DNA from: Brugia malayi
Taxonomy: Eukaryota > Nematoda > Chromadorea > Rhabditida > Onchocercidae
Assembly (NCBI RefSeq): GCF_000002995.4
Contig: NW_025062476.1
Span: 14,150,750 to 14,214,749, forward strand
Direction: 5' to 3'
DNA: 64,000 nt
In this document: positions 24,738-37,569 of the stretch, piece after piece
Numbering within the stretch: the first letter of the stretch is position 1
Layout: each line of letters begins with the position of its first letter
Made by a program: the position numbers and the translations under genes
The notes under the pieces: generated by a model
Databases searched by the model: none
Told to the model about the DNA's origin: nothing
The model's input: the letters and a program-made list of their open reading frames with translations, nothing else

Positions 24738-24990
24738 TTAAACATTTTTTACTTCTGATAACCATACTTTTGGATCCTCCCCGACTTCTTTTAATATAAC
24801 AGTATGACACTCTCTGCACGTCCGTAATGTGTTGACTATATCATCTAAACCTTTTAAGTCTATTCTCGCCACCACAGCATTAATCCCTTGTTTGACCAAG
24901 GGAAAATATAGTACTTGGATCTGTGTGCTTGATTAGTATGTACTCGCGTTCAGTCAACATGAAAACGTTCCTGTAGACACTAGTAGCTTT
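24738..24990 (-). pseudogene. virB4: VirB4-like type IV secretion ATPase fragment, probable Wolbachia-derived insertion
   Basis: On the - strand one frame reads LTEREYILIKHTDPST and, after a one-frame shift, another reads GINAVVARIDLKGLDDIVN and GEDPKVWLSEV before TAA (complement of 24738-24740). This pattern fits the C-terminal end of VirB4, the ATPase that powers type IV secretion: LTxxEY, a KQGxxxVVAxxDLxGLxD-like block, and a closing G(E/D)DPxxWLP. The frameshift, loss of the usual VLSGR block and absence of the rest of the ~800 aa protein make it a dead fragment. It sits between nematode sequence and satellite, with no other bacterial gene intact. Wolbachia of filariae carry virB4, so a nuclear Wolbachia transfer is the natural reading. 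The family call rests on motif memory, not a search. Confidence 0.6.
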
Positions 24991-25045
24991 TAGATTTGAC
25001 AAAAAAATCAGTGTTGATGTTTGCTGTACATTTATATTATTTGCT

Positions 25046-25811
25046 GTAATCTACAAAATAAATTCCAGCAATATCAAAAACTAATTTTAATTAAATGTTA
25101 AATTATTGAAAAAAATCAATTCATTAAAAAAATGGATATTTTGCACTTAATTGAATAATTTATAAGCGTTCCATAGTACTGGTCATTTAGGGTGTGGTCA
25201 TTTGACCAGCATTAATAATAAAATAAACTTTAACAATTAAGTTTTAATTGATATTTGATAGGCAAAATTAATTAAGTTTTTAATTTGTGACGGTTTTAAT
25301 TCCTTCTTACAAATCAAATCAATTTTTATTTCAAATTTAGATATCAAATTTTATGAAAAGTCAATAATTTATTAGAATTTTGCATATTAATCTACAAAAT
25401 AAATTGTAGTAAATATCAAAAGCTAGTTTTAAATAAATGTTAAAATTTTGAAAAATATCAATTAATTAAAAAAAAAAATAATGGATATTTTGAACTTAAT
25501 TGATTAATTTGTGTGCATTGCATAGGTATTGGTCGCATACATTGTGGTCATTTGACAAGCAAAAATAAAAAAATCAAGCTTAGAAATTAAGTTCTGAATG
25601 ATATTTTAGAAGCAAAATTAATTAATTTTTTAATTAATGGCGGTTTTAATTCATTCTTACAATTAGAATTAATTTTTATTTCTAATTTAAGTACCAAAAT
25701 TTAGGAAATTTGTACAATTTTTAAAAGCTTTTGCATATTAAAATGCGAAATGAATACATGTATTGTCAAAATTTATTTTAATTAATTGTTAAAATATTTA
25801 TAAATATCAAT

Positions 25812-25844
<33 letters not shown>

Positions 25845-28110
25845 GATATTTTGAACTTAATTGATTAATTTGTGTGCATTGCATAGGTACTGGTCGCATA
25901 CATTGTGGTCATTTGAGCAGCAAAAATAATAAAATCAAGTTTAGAAATTAAGTTTTAATCGATATTTGAATAGCAAAACTAATTAAATTTTTAATTTTTG
26001 ACGGTTTTAATTCATTCTTACAATTGAAGTTTATTTTTATTTCAAATTTAAGTGTCAAATTTTATGAAAATTCATTAATTTATTAGAATTTTGCATATTA
26101 ATCTACAAAATAAATAGTAGTAAATATCAAAAACTAGTTTTAAATAAATGTTAAAATATTGAAAAATATCAATACATTAAAAAAAATGGTTATTTTGAGC
26201 ATAATTGATTAGTTATTATTCATTTCATGGATACTGGTTACATACATTGTGGTCATTTGAGCAGCAAAAATAATAAAATCAAGTTTAGAAATTGAGTTCT
26301 GAATGATATTTTAGGAGCAAAATTAATTAAACTTTTAATTTGCCACTGTTCTAATTAATTCTTACAATTGAAATTAATTTTTATTTCAAATTTAAATATC
26401 AAATTTTATGAAAATTCAATAATTTGTCAGAGTTTTGTATATTAAACTATAAAATAAATTCTAGCAATATCAAAAACTCATTTTATTTAAATGTTAAAAT
26501 ATTAAAAAAAAATCAAATCATTAAAAAAATTAGATAATTTGAACTTGATTGATTAATTTATAAGCGTTGCATAGGTACTGGTTAATCACGGTGTAGTCAA
26601 TTGGTCAGCATAAAATATTAAAAAAAAACTTTAAAAAATAACTTTTAATCAATATTTTATTAGCAAAATTAATTAAATTCTTTGTTTGTCACGGTTTTAT
26701 TTCATTCTCACAATTGTAATTAATTTATTTTCCAAATTTAAATACCATAATTTAAGAAAATTGTGCAATTTGCAAAAGTTTTTGCATATTAAACTATGGA
26801 ATAAATGCCGGTGTTGTCAAATTTCAATTTAATTAAAATGTTAAAACTATTAAAAAATATCAATTCGTAAAGAAAATTAGATATTTTGAGCTTAATTGAT
26901 TAATTTATAAGCGTTGCATGGGTACTGGTCATTTATGGTGTGGTCAATTGGCAACATAAATAATAACATAAACTTTAATAATTAAGCTTTGATCAATTTT
27001 TTATTAGCAAAATTAATTAAATTTTTAATTAATGACGGCTTTAATTCATTCTTAGAGTTAGAATTAATTTTTATTTCTATTTTAAGTATCAAAATATAGG
27101 AAATTTGTATAATTTTGCGAAATGAATACATGTATTGTCAGAATTTATTTTAATTAAATGTTAAAATATTTATAAATATCAATTCCTAAAAAAAAAAAAA
27201 AAAAAAAAAAAATGGATATTTTGAACTTAATTGATTAATTTGTGTGCATTGCATAGGTACTGGTCACATACATCGTGGTCATTTAATCAGCATAAATAAT
27301 AAAAAAATGCTTAGGCTTAGGCTTAGGGTGTACTTAGGCTTAGGCTTAAGCATTATTTCAAATCTAAAATTGATTTTGGTGAAAATTTTATAATTTCCAA
27401 GAGTTTTTGTATATTAAACGGGGAAATAATTTCTAGTCCTATCAATTTTGATTTCAATTAAAATGTTAAAACTATTAAAAAAATTAGTTATTTTGAAGTC
27501 AATTGATTAAATTTATGCATTGCATGGATAACGGTCAGTTACGGTGTGGTCAATTGACAACATAAATTTCAATAACTAAGCTTTTTTTAATATTTGAGAA
27601 GCAAAATTAATAAAATTTTTAATTTGTCGTAGATTTAATTCATTTCTGCAGCTAAAATTAATTTTTGTTTGAAATCTTAAGATAGAATTTTATGAAAGTT
27701 TAATGATTTGCAATGAATCAAAACCTTTTTTGTATATTAGACTTTTTTTCTATAATTCCTAATAATATCAAATTTTACATTAATTAAATGTAAAACTGTT
27801 AAAATATATATTTCATTAAATTAGTTATTTTGAAGTCAATTGATTAAATTTGTTTTCATTGCACAGGTACTGGACGCATACATAGTGGTCATTTGACCAG
27901 CATAAATAATAAAATAAACTTTAAGAATTGAGTTTTAATCAATTTTTTACTAGCAAAATTAATTAAATTTTTAATTAATGAGGTTTTAATTCATTCTTAC
28001 AATTGAAATTAACTTTTATTTGGAATTTAAATACCAAATTTAATGAAAATTCATTAACTTATTAGAATTTTGCATATTAATCTATAAAATAAATTCTAGT
28101 AATATCAAAA
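25046..28110 (+). repeat. Diverged ~345 bp satellite array, block 1 (+ orientation)
   Basis: Tandem monomers of roughly 340-360 bp recur with landmarks such as GGTACTGGTCACATAC, GTGGTCATTTGACCAGC and TTAATTCATTCTTACAATT (near 25197, 25546, 25907, 26250, 26590, 26940, 27280, 27545 and 27885). Copies differ by many substitutions and small indels, so the array is old. The 27310 monomer carries a TTAGGC tract. No coding potential; open frames here are chance. Confidence 0.85.
27310..27351 (+). repeat. Interstitial telomere-type tract (TTAGGC)n, no. 1
   Basis: Two runs of CTTAGG units joined by GGGTGTA and ending TTAAGC, 42 bp. TTAGGC is the nematode telomere motif. It lies in the middle of a satellite monomer, so it is not a chromosome end. 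Confidence 0.9.
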
Positions 28111-28376
28111 ATTAACGAATTCTTAAAGTTTATTTAAATAATTATGCTGATCAAATGAACACAATGTGTGTGACCAGTATCTATGCAACGCTTATAAATT
28201 AATCAACTAAGTTCAAAATATCTAACTTTTTTTAATGAATTGATATTTTTTAATAGTTTCAACATTTAATTAAAATGAAAATTGAGAAAACTAGAAATTA
28301 TTTTCCCGTTTAATATACAAAAACTCTTGCAAATTATAAAATTTTCACCAAAATTGATTTTTAGATTTGAAATAAT

Positions 28377-28419
28377 GCTTAAGCCTAAGCCTAAGTATAC
28401 CCTAAGCCTAAGCCTAAGC
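28377..28419 (-). repeat. Interstitial telomere-type tract, no. 2 (reverse complement)
   Basis: GCTTAAGCCTAAGCC, then GTATACC, then CTAAGCCTAAGCCTAAGC, 43 bp. It is the reverse complement of tract 1 in structure, including the central TATA-like spacer. Confidence 0.9.
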
Positions 28420-29758
28420 ATTATTTTATTATTTAAGATGTCAAATGACCACAATGTATGTGACCAGTTCCCGCACTATGCGTATGTAATAATCAATTTT
28501 TTTTTTTATTAAATGATATTTTTTAATACTTTTAACATCCTTTGAAATTAAATTTTGATAATAGTAGGACTTCTTACCTAGTTTAGTATGCAAAACACCC
28601 GTACAAATTATGGGATTTTTATAAATGTATTATTTAAATTTGAAATATAAATTAATTTCAATCGTAAGAATGAATTAAAATCGTGAAAAATTAAAAATTT
28701 AATTAATTTTGCTAATAAAATATTGATTAAAACTTAATTTCTAAAGTTTATTTTATTATTTTTGCTTGTCAAATGACCACGCTGTGTGTGACCAGTACCT
28801 TGCAACGCATAAAATTCAATCAATTAAGTACAAAATATCTATTTCTTTAATGATTTGAGATTTTTTAATACTTTAAATTTAATTAAAATTAGTTTTTGAT
28901 GATTTGATATTATTTAATATTTTAACATTTTAATGATTTGATATTATTTAATATTTTAACATTTAATTAAGATTAAATTTGATAATAGCAGGGTTTTTTC
29001 CCAGTTTATTACGCAAAAATTCTTACAAATTATAGAATTTTCGCAAAAATCAATTTTAAATTTGAATTAAAAATTAGCATTAAATGCAAAAATGAATTAG
29101 ATCGATGACTAATTAAAAATTTTATTATTTTCGCAACTGAAATTTTAATCAAAACTCAATTTCTAAACTTGATTTTATTATTTTTGCTGGTCAAACGACC
29201 ACAATGTATGTGACCAGTATCCATGCAATGCATGTAAATTAATCAATTAAGTTCAAAATATCTATTTGTTTTAAGGAATTGAAATTTTTCAATATTTTGT
29301 CATTTAATTCAAATTACTTTTTGATATTGCTAGAATTTATTTTGTAGATTAATATGCAAAATTCTAATAAATTAATGAATTTTCACAAAATCTAAATTTC
29401 ATATTTGAAACAAAAATTTATTATAATTGTGAGAATGAATTAAAACCGTCACTAATTTAAAATTGAATTCGTTTTGCTAATCAAATATTGATTAAAACTT
29501 AATTATAAAAGTTTATTTAAATATTTATGCTGGTCAAATGACCACAATGTATGCGACCAGTACCTATGCAATGCACACAAATTAATCAATTAAGTTCAAA
29601 ATATCCATTTTATTTTAATTAATTGATGATTTTCGATATTTTAACATTTAATTAAAATCAAAATTGATAAAACTAGAAATTATTTCCTCGTTTAATATAC
29701 AGAAACTGTTGCAAATTATAAAATTTTCACCAAAATAGATTTTTAGATTTGAAATAAT

Positions 29759-29801
29759 GCTTAAGCCTAAGCCTAAGTATACCCTAAGCCTAAGCCTAAG
29801 C
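29759..29801 (-). repeat. Interstitial telomere-type tract, no. 3 (reverse complement)
   Basis: 43 bp, with the same sequence arrangement as tract 2 and the same flanking monomer sequence (AAATAATG before, ATTATTTTATTATTT after). Confidence 0.9.
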
Positions 29802-30375
29802 ATTATTTTATTATTTAAGATGTCAAATGATAACAATGTATGTGGCCAGTTCCCGCACTATGCGTATATAATAATTATTTTTTTTTTTTTATTAAATGAT
29901 ATTTTTTAATAGTTTTAACATCCTTTGAAATTAAATTTTGATAATAGTAGAACTTCTTACCTAGTTTTATATGCAAATACCCGTATAAATTATGGGATTT
30001 TTGTAAATGTATTATTTAAATTTGAAATAAAAATTAATTTCAATTGTAAGAATGAATTAGAACAGTGGCAAATTAAAAATTTAATTAATTTTGCTCCTAA
30101 AATATCATTCAGAACTCAATTTCTAAACTTGATTTTATTATTTATGCTGTTCAAATGATCACAATGTATGCGATCAGTACCTATGCAATGCACACAAATT
30201 AATCAATTAAGTTCAAAATATCCATTTTTTTTAATTAATTGATATTTTTTAATAGTTTTAACATTTAATTAAAATCAAAATTGATAAAACTAGAAGTTAT
30301 TTCCACGTTTAATATACAAAAACTCTTGCAAATTATAAAATTTTCACCAAAATCAATTTTTAGATTTGAAATAAT

Positions 30376-30418
30376 GCTTAAGCCTAAGCCTAAGTACACC
30401 CTAAGCCTAAGCCTAAGC
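30376..30418 (-). repeat. Interstitial telomere-type tract, no. 4 (reverse complement)
   Basis: 43 bp, as tracts 2 and 3 but with the spacer GTACACC. Confidence 0.9.
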
Positions 30419-32019
30419 ATTTTTTTATTATTTAAAATGTCAAATGACCGCGATGTATGTGACCAGTACTATTCAACGCTTATAAATTAATTAAGCTCAA
30501 AATATCTATTTTTTTAATGTTTTGATATTTCTTAATTTTTTAACATTTAATTAAGATTAAATTTGATAATAGTAGGGTTTATTTTCCAGTTTATTATGCA
30601 AAAATTCTTACAAATTATAGGATTTTCATAAAAATCAATTTTAAATTTAAATTAAAAATTAGCATTAATTGTAAAAATGAATTACATCTATGACTAATTA
30701 AAAATTTTATTATTTTCACGAGTGAAATTTTAATTCAAAACTCAATTCTTAAAGTTTATTTAATTATTTATGCTGATCAAATGACCACAATGTATGTGAC
30801 CAGTACCTGTGCAATGCAAACAAATTAATCAATTAAGTTCAAATTATCTAATTTTTTAAATGATTCGATTTTTTTTAATATTTCAACATTTAATTAAAAT
30901 GATTCTTTGATATTGCTAGAATTTATTTTATAGTTTAATATACAAAATCCTAACAAATTATTGAATTTTCATAAAATTTGAAATAAGAATTGATTTCAAT
31001 TGTAAGAATGAATCAAAACCGTGATAAATTAAAAATTTTAGTTAATTTTGCCTATCAAATATTAATTAAAACTTAATTTTTAAAGTTTATTTTATTATTA
31101 ATGTTTGTCAAATGACCACATCGTAAATAACTAGTACTATGGAACGCTTATAAATTAATCAGTTAAGCTCAAATTATCTATTTTTTTTTTTAAACAATTG
31201 ATATTTATAATATTTTAACATTTAATTAAAATGAATTTTGACAACACAGGGATTCATTTTACTTTTTAATATACAAAACTCTAATAAATCATTAAATTTT
31301 CAGAGAATTTGATATTTAAATTTGAAATAAAAATTAATTTGAATTGTAAGGATGAATTAAAACCGTGATAAATTAAAAATTTAATCAATTTCGCTAGTCG
31401 AATATTGATTGAAACTTAATTTTTAAAGTTTATTTAGTTATTTATGCTGATCAAATGAGCAACCGTAGATGACCAGTACCTGTGCAATGCATACAAATTA
31501 ATCAATTAAGCTCAAAATATCTAACTTTTTTTAATGAATAATATATTTTTTAACAGTTTTAACATTTAATTAAAGTAAAATTTGATATTACTAGAAATTA
31601 TAGAAAAAAGTCTAATATACAAAAAAGGTTTTGATTCATTGCAAATCATAAAACTTTCATAAAATTCTATCTTTAGCTTTCAAACAAAAATTAATTTTAG
31701 CTGCAGAAATGAATTAAATCTACGACAAATTAAAAATTTTATTAATTTTGCTTCTCAAATATTAAAAAAAGCTTAGTTATTGAAATTTATGTTGTCAATT
31801 GACCACACCGTAACTGACCGTTATCCATGCAATGCATAAATTTAATCAATTGACTTCAAAATAACTATTTTTTTTTAATGAATTGATATTTCTTAATTGT
31901 TTTAACATTTAATTAAAATCAAAATTGATAAAACTAGAAATTATTTCCTCATTTAATATACAAAAACTCTTGGAAATTATAAAATTTTCACCATAATCAA
32001 TTTTTAGATTTGAAATAAT

Positions 32020-32045
32020 GCTTAAGCCTAAGCCTAAGCCTAAGC
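32020..32045 (-). repeat. Interstitial telomere-type tract, no. 5 (half-length)
   Basis: 26 bp: only a single run of CCTAAG units, without the central spacer. It looks like a deletion derivative of the 43 bp form. Confidence 0.85.
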
Positions 32046-32654
32046 ATTTTTTTATTATTTAAGATGTCAAATGACCGCGATGTATGTGACCAGTACTATT
32101 CAACGCTTATAAATTAATTAAGTTCAAAATATCTATTTTTTTAATGATTTGATATTTTTTAATATTTTAACATTTAATTAAATTGAAAATTGACACTGCC
32201 ATTTATTATTTATTTGATAATTCCATTTTTCGATTATTCAATGTACATAAACTTTTAAAAATTGTGCGACTTTCATAAAAATCAGTATTTAAATCTGAAA
32301 TAAAAATTAATTTTAATTGCAAGAATGAATTAGATCTATGACTAACTAATAATTTTATTATTTTCACAACTGAAATTTTACTCAAAACTTGATTATTAAA
32401 GTTTGTTTAATTATTTGTGCTATTCAAATGACCAACCGTATATGACCAGTACTATGCAACGCTTATAAATTAATCAATCAAGTTCAAATTATCTAATTTT
32501 TTTAATGATTTGATTTTTTTTTAATATTTTAACATTTAAATAAAATGAGTTTTTGATATTGCTAGAATTTATTTTATAGTTTAATATACAAAACTCTGAC
32601 AAATTATTGAATTTTCATAAAATTTGATATTTAAATTTAAAATAAAAATTAATT

Positions 32655-33690
32655 TCAATTGTAAGAATGAATTAGAACAGTGGCAAATTAAAAGTTTAAT
32701 TAATTTTGCTCCTAAAATATCATTCAGAACTCAATTTCTAAACTTGATTTTATTATTTTTGCTGCTCAAATGACCACAATGTATGTAACCAGTATCCATG
32801 AAATGAATAATAACTAATCAATTATGCTCAAAATAACAATTTTTTTTAATGTATTGATATTTTTCAATATTTTAACATTTATTTAAAACTAGTTTTTGAT
32901 ATTTACTACTATTTATTTTGTAGATTAATATGCAAAATTCTAATAAATTAATGAATTTTCATAAAATTTGACACTTAAATTTGAAATAAAAATAAACTTC
33001 AATTGTAAGAATGAATTAGAACAGTGGCAAATTAAAAGTTTAATTAATTTTGCTCCTAAAATATCATTCAGAACTCAATTTCTAAACTTGATTTTATTAT
33101 TTTTGCTGCTCAAATGACCACAATGTATGTAACCAGTATCCATGAAATGAATAATAACTAATCAATTATGCTCAAAATAACCATTTTTTTTAATGTATTG
33201 ATATTTTTCAATATTTTAACATTTATTTAAAACTAGTTTTTGATATTTACTACTATTTATTTTGTAGATTATTATGCAAAATTCTAATAAATTAATGAAT
33301 TTTCATAAAATTTGACACTTAAATTTGAAATAAAAATAAACTTCAATTGTAAGAATGAATTAGAACAGTGGCAAATTAAAAGTTTAATTAATTTTGCTCC
33401 TAAAATATCATTCAGAACTCAATTTCTAAACTTGATTTTATTATTTTTGCTGCTCAAATGACCACAATGTATGTAACCAGTATCCATGAAATGAATAATA
33501 ACTAATCAATTATGCTCAAAATAACCATTTTTTTTAATGTATTGATATTTTTCAATATTTTAACATTTATTTAAAACTAGTTTTTGATATTTACTACTAT
33601 TTATTTTGTAGATTATTATGCAAAATTCTAATAAATTAATGAATTTTCATAAAATTTGACACTTAAATTTGAAATAAAAATAAACTTCAA
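32655..33690 (-). repeat. Three near-identical 344 bp monomers (local recent amplification)
   Basis: The motif GCTGCTCAAATGACCACAAT occurs at 32761, 33105 and 33449, exactly 344 bp apart. The surrounding monomers are almost identical to each other, unlike neighbours that differ strongly. This indicates recent unequal exchange inside the old block. Confidence 0.85.
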
Positions 33691-35529
33691 TTGTAAGAAT
33701 GAATTAAAACCGTCAAAAATTAAAAATTTAATTAGTTTTGCTATTCAAATATTGATTAAAACTTAATTATTAAAGTTTATTTTAATATTTATGCTGGTCA
33801 ATTGACCACAATGTATGCGACCAGTATCTATGCAATGCATATAAATTAACCAATTAAGTTCAAAATATCCATTTTTTTTTTTAATGAATTGATATTTTTC
33901 AATATTTTAACATTTAATTAAAATTAGTTTTTGATATTGCTGGAATTTATTTTATAATTTATTATACAAAACCTTAAAAAAATATTGAATTTTGTTAAAT
34001 TTTGATATTTAAATTTGGAATAAAAATTAATTTTAATTGTAAGAATGAATTAAAACCGTCACAAATTGAAAATTCAATTAATTTTGCTAATCAAATATGG
34101 GTTAAAACTTAATTATTAAAGATTATTTATATTATTCATGCTGATCAATTGACCAATTGTAAATACAAGTACCAATGCAATGCATAAAATTTAATCAATT
34201 AAGCTCAAAATATCTAATTTTCTTTACGAATTGATATTTTTTAATAGTTTTAACATTTTAATTAAATTGAAATTTGACAACACCGGCATTTATTTCATAG
34301 TTTAATATGCAAAAACTTTTACAAATTGCACAATTTTCTTAAATTATGGTATTTAAATTTGGAAAATAAATTAATTACAATTGTAAGAATGAAATAAAAC
34401 AGTGACAAACAAAGAATTTAATTAATTTTGCTAATAAAATATTGATTAAAAGTTATTTTTTAAAGTTTTTTTTAATATTTTATGCTGACCAATTGCATAG
34501 GTACTGATCGCATACATTGTGATCATTTGAACAGCAAAAATAATAAAATCAAGTTTAGAAATTGAGTTCTGAATGATATTTTAGGAGGAAAATTAATTAA
34601 ATTTTTAATTTGCCACTGTTCTAATTCATTCTTACAATTGAAATTAATTTTTATTTCAAATTTAAATATCAAATTTTATGAAAATTCAATAATTTGTCAG
34701 AGTTTTGTATATTAAACTATAAAATAAATTCCAGTAATGTCAAAAATTTATTTTAATTAAGTGCTAAAATATTTAAAAATATCAATTCTTTCAAAAAAAA
34801 TAGATATTTTGAACTTAATTGATTGATTTATAAGCGTTGCATAGATACTGGTCAAAAACAATTAAATAAATTTTAATTTTTAAATTCTGATTAAAATTTC
34901 AGTTGTGAAAATAATAAAATTTTTAATTAGTCATAGACCTAACTCATTTTTACAATTAATGCTAATTTTTATTTCAAATTTAAAATTGATTTTTGTAAAA
35001 ATCCTATTATTTGTAAGAATTTTTGCATAATAAATTGGGAAAAAAACCCTGCTATTATCAAATTTAATCTTAATTAAATATTAAAATATTAAAAAATATC
35101 AAAACATTAAAAAAAAATGGATATTTTGTACTTCATTGATTGAATTTTATGCGTTGCGTAGGTACTGGTCACATACATCGTGGTCATTTGACCTGCAAAA
35201 ATAATAAAATAAACTTTAAAAATTAAGTTTTGATCAAAATTTTATTAGCAAAATTAATTAAATTTTTAATTTTTCACGATTTTAATTCATTCTTACAATT
35301 AAAATTAATTTATATTTCAAATTTAAATAATGCATTTACAAAAATCCCATAATTTATACGGGTATTTGCATATAAAACTAGGTAAGAAGTTCTACTATTA
35401 TCAAAATTTAATTTCAGAGGATGTTAAAACTATTAAAAAATATCATTTAATAAAAAAAAAATTGATTATTATATGCGGGAACTGGTCACATACATTGTGG
35501 TCATTTGACATTTTAAATAATAAAATAAT

Positions 35530-35566
35530 GCTTAGGCTTAGGGTATATTTAGGCTTAGGCTTAAGC
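35530..35566 (+). repeat. Interstitial telomere-type tract, no. 6
   Basis: 37 bp, CTTAGG units with the spacer GGGTATATTT. Same flanks as tract 1. Confidence 0.9.
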
Positions 35567-36680
35567 ATTATTTCAAATCTAAAATTGATTTTGGTGAAAA
35601 TTTTATAATTTCCAAGAGTTTTTGTATATTAAACGGGGAAATAATTTCTAGTCCTATCAATTTTGATTTCAATTAAAATGTTAAAACTATTAAAAAAATT
35701 AGTTATTTTGAAGTCAATTGATTAAATTTATGCATTGCATGGATAACGGTCAGTTACGGTGTGGTCAATTGACAACATAAATTTCAATAACTAAGCTTTT
35801 TTTAATATTTGAGAAGCAAAATTAATAAAATTTTTAATTTGTCGTAGATTTAATTCATTTCTGCAGCTAAAATTAATTTTTGTTTGAAATCTTAAGATAG
35901 AATTTTATGAAAGTTTAATGATTTGCAATGAATCAAAACCTTTTTTGTATATTAGACTTTTTTTCTATAATTCCTAGTAATATCAAATTTTACATTAATT
36001 AAATGTAAAACTGCTAAAATATATATTTCATTAAATTAGTTATTTTGAAGTCAATTGATTAAATTTGTGTTCATTGCACAGGTACTGGTCGCATACATAG
36101 TGGTCATTTGACCAGCAGAAATATTAAAATAAACTTTAATAATTAAGTTTTAATCAGTATTTAATTAGCAAAACTATTTTAATTTTCGATTTTTGACGGT
36201 TTTTATTCATGCTCACAAATATAATTCATTTTTATTTCAAATTTAAAATTTAAATTTTATGAAAATTCATTAATTTACTAGAATTTTGCATATTAATCTA
36301 CAAAATAAATTGTGGTAAATATCAAAAGCTAGTTTTAAATAAATGTTAAATTTTTGAAAAATATTAATTAATTAAAAAAAAATTTTGAACTTAATTGATT
36401 AATTTGTGTGCATTGCATAGGTACTGGTCGCATACATAGTGGTCATTTGACCAGCAAAAATAATAAAATCAAGTTTAGAAATTAATTAAATTTTTAATTT
36501 TTCACGAATTCATTCTTACAATTAAAATTAATTTATATTTCGAATTTAAATAATACATTTATAAAAATCCCATAATTTGTACGGGTATTTGCATACTATA
36601 CTGGGTAAGAAGTCCTACTATTCTCAAAATTTAATTTCAAATGATATTAAAAGTATTAAAAAAAATCATTTAATAAAAAA

Positions 36681-37120
36681 AACCAAAATTCGAAAGATTT
36701 ATGTTATTCAGCTATTACTTTATTTATTTTTTTGACTTAACAAAGTTTAATTGCAATATTTTAAGTTGAAATTTTGTGAAATTTATTAATATTGCTATAT
36801 CAAATAAAAAGAGAAACAGAAACAGAAAAATTAATACAAAATAATAAACTATGGAAATAATTCAAAGAATACTAATACTTCATTAATTAAATTAGAATTA
36901 AATTGGTATAAATACAAATTATGAAATGGAAATTAGGATAGAATGTTGCAATTATTTTTCAAAAAATAATAAAATTAAAAAAAAAAATGCAATATTAAAT
37001 ACATTGTGTGATTGATTCAATGGAAAAACTAATTGTATGTCAAGTGTAACTAAAAAATTCTCATAATTTAAATTTAATTAATTTATACAGAAAGTTATTG
37101 ATAAGAAGTTGAATTGAATT
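36681..37120. other. Non-satellite AT-rich island inside satellite block 3
   Basis: About 440 bp that do not fit the monomer landmarks, between GTATTAAAAAAAATCATTTAA and the next GCGTTGCATAGGTACC. It has no open frame of note and no terminal repeats seen. It could be an insertion or a strongly diverged monomer. Confidence 0.5.
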
Positions 37121-37526
37121 AATTGATTGAATATTATGCGTTGCATAGGTACCGGTAACACAAATCGTGGTCATTTGACCAGCAATAATAATAAAATAAA
37201 CTTTAGAAATTAAGTTTCAATCAATATTTTATTAGCAAAATTAATCAAATTTTTAATTTTTCACGATTTTATTTCATTCTTACAATTAAAATTAATTTAT
37301 ATTTCAAATTTAAATAATACATTTATAAAAATCCCATAATTTGTACGGGTATTTTCATACTAAAATAGATACGAAGTCCTACTATTATCAAAATTTAATT
37401 TCAAAGGATGTTAAAACTATTAAAAAATATCATTTAATGAAAAAAAAAATTGATTATTTTATACGCATAGTGCGGGAACTGGTCACATACATTGTGGTCA
37501 TTTGACATCTTAAATAATAAAAAAAT

Positions 37527-37569
37527 GCTTAGGCTTAGGCTTAGGGTATATTTAGGCTTAGGCCTAAGC
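37527..37569 (+). repeat. Interstitial telomere-type tract, no. 7
   Basis: 43 bp, CTTAGGCTTAGGCTTAGGG, then TATATTT, then further units with one GGCCTAAGC change. Confidence 0.9.

Larger units (their letters stand above)
28111..34490 (-). repeat. Diverged ~345 bp satellite array, block 2 (inverted)
   Basis: The same monomer family as block 1, now with all landmarks reverse-complemented (for example GTCAAATGACCAC and AATTAAGTTCAAAATAT). The switch is abrupt near 28110 and switches back near 34490. About 18 monomers. Four TTAGGC-type tracts in reverse complement lie inside. This orientation matches that of the young 323 bp array further right. Confidence 0.85.

Noticed and set aside
28266..30490. 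Short open frames across satellite monomers and TTAGGC tracts (also at 35330-35608 and 37434-37619)
   Set aside because: They recur because the monomers recur; no coding signal.
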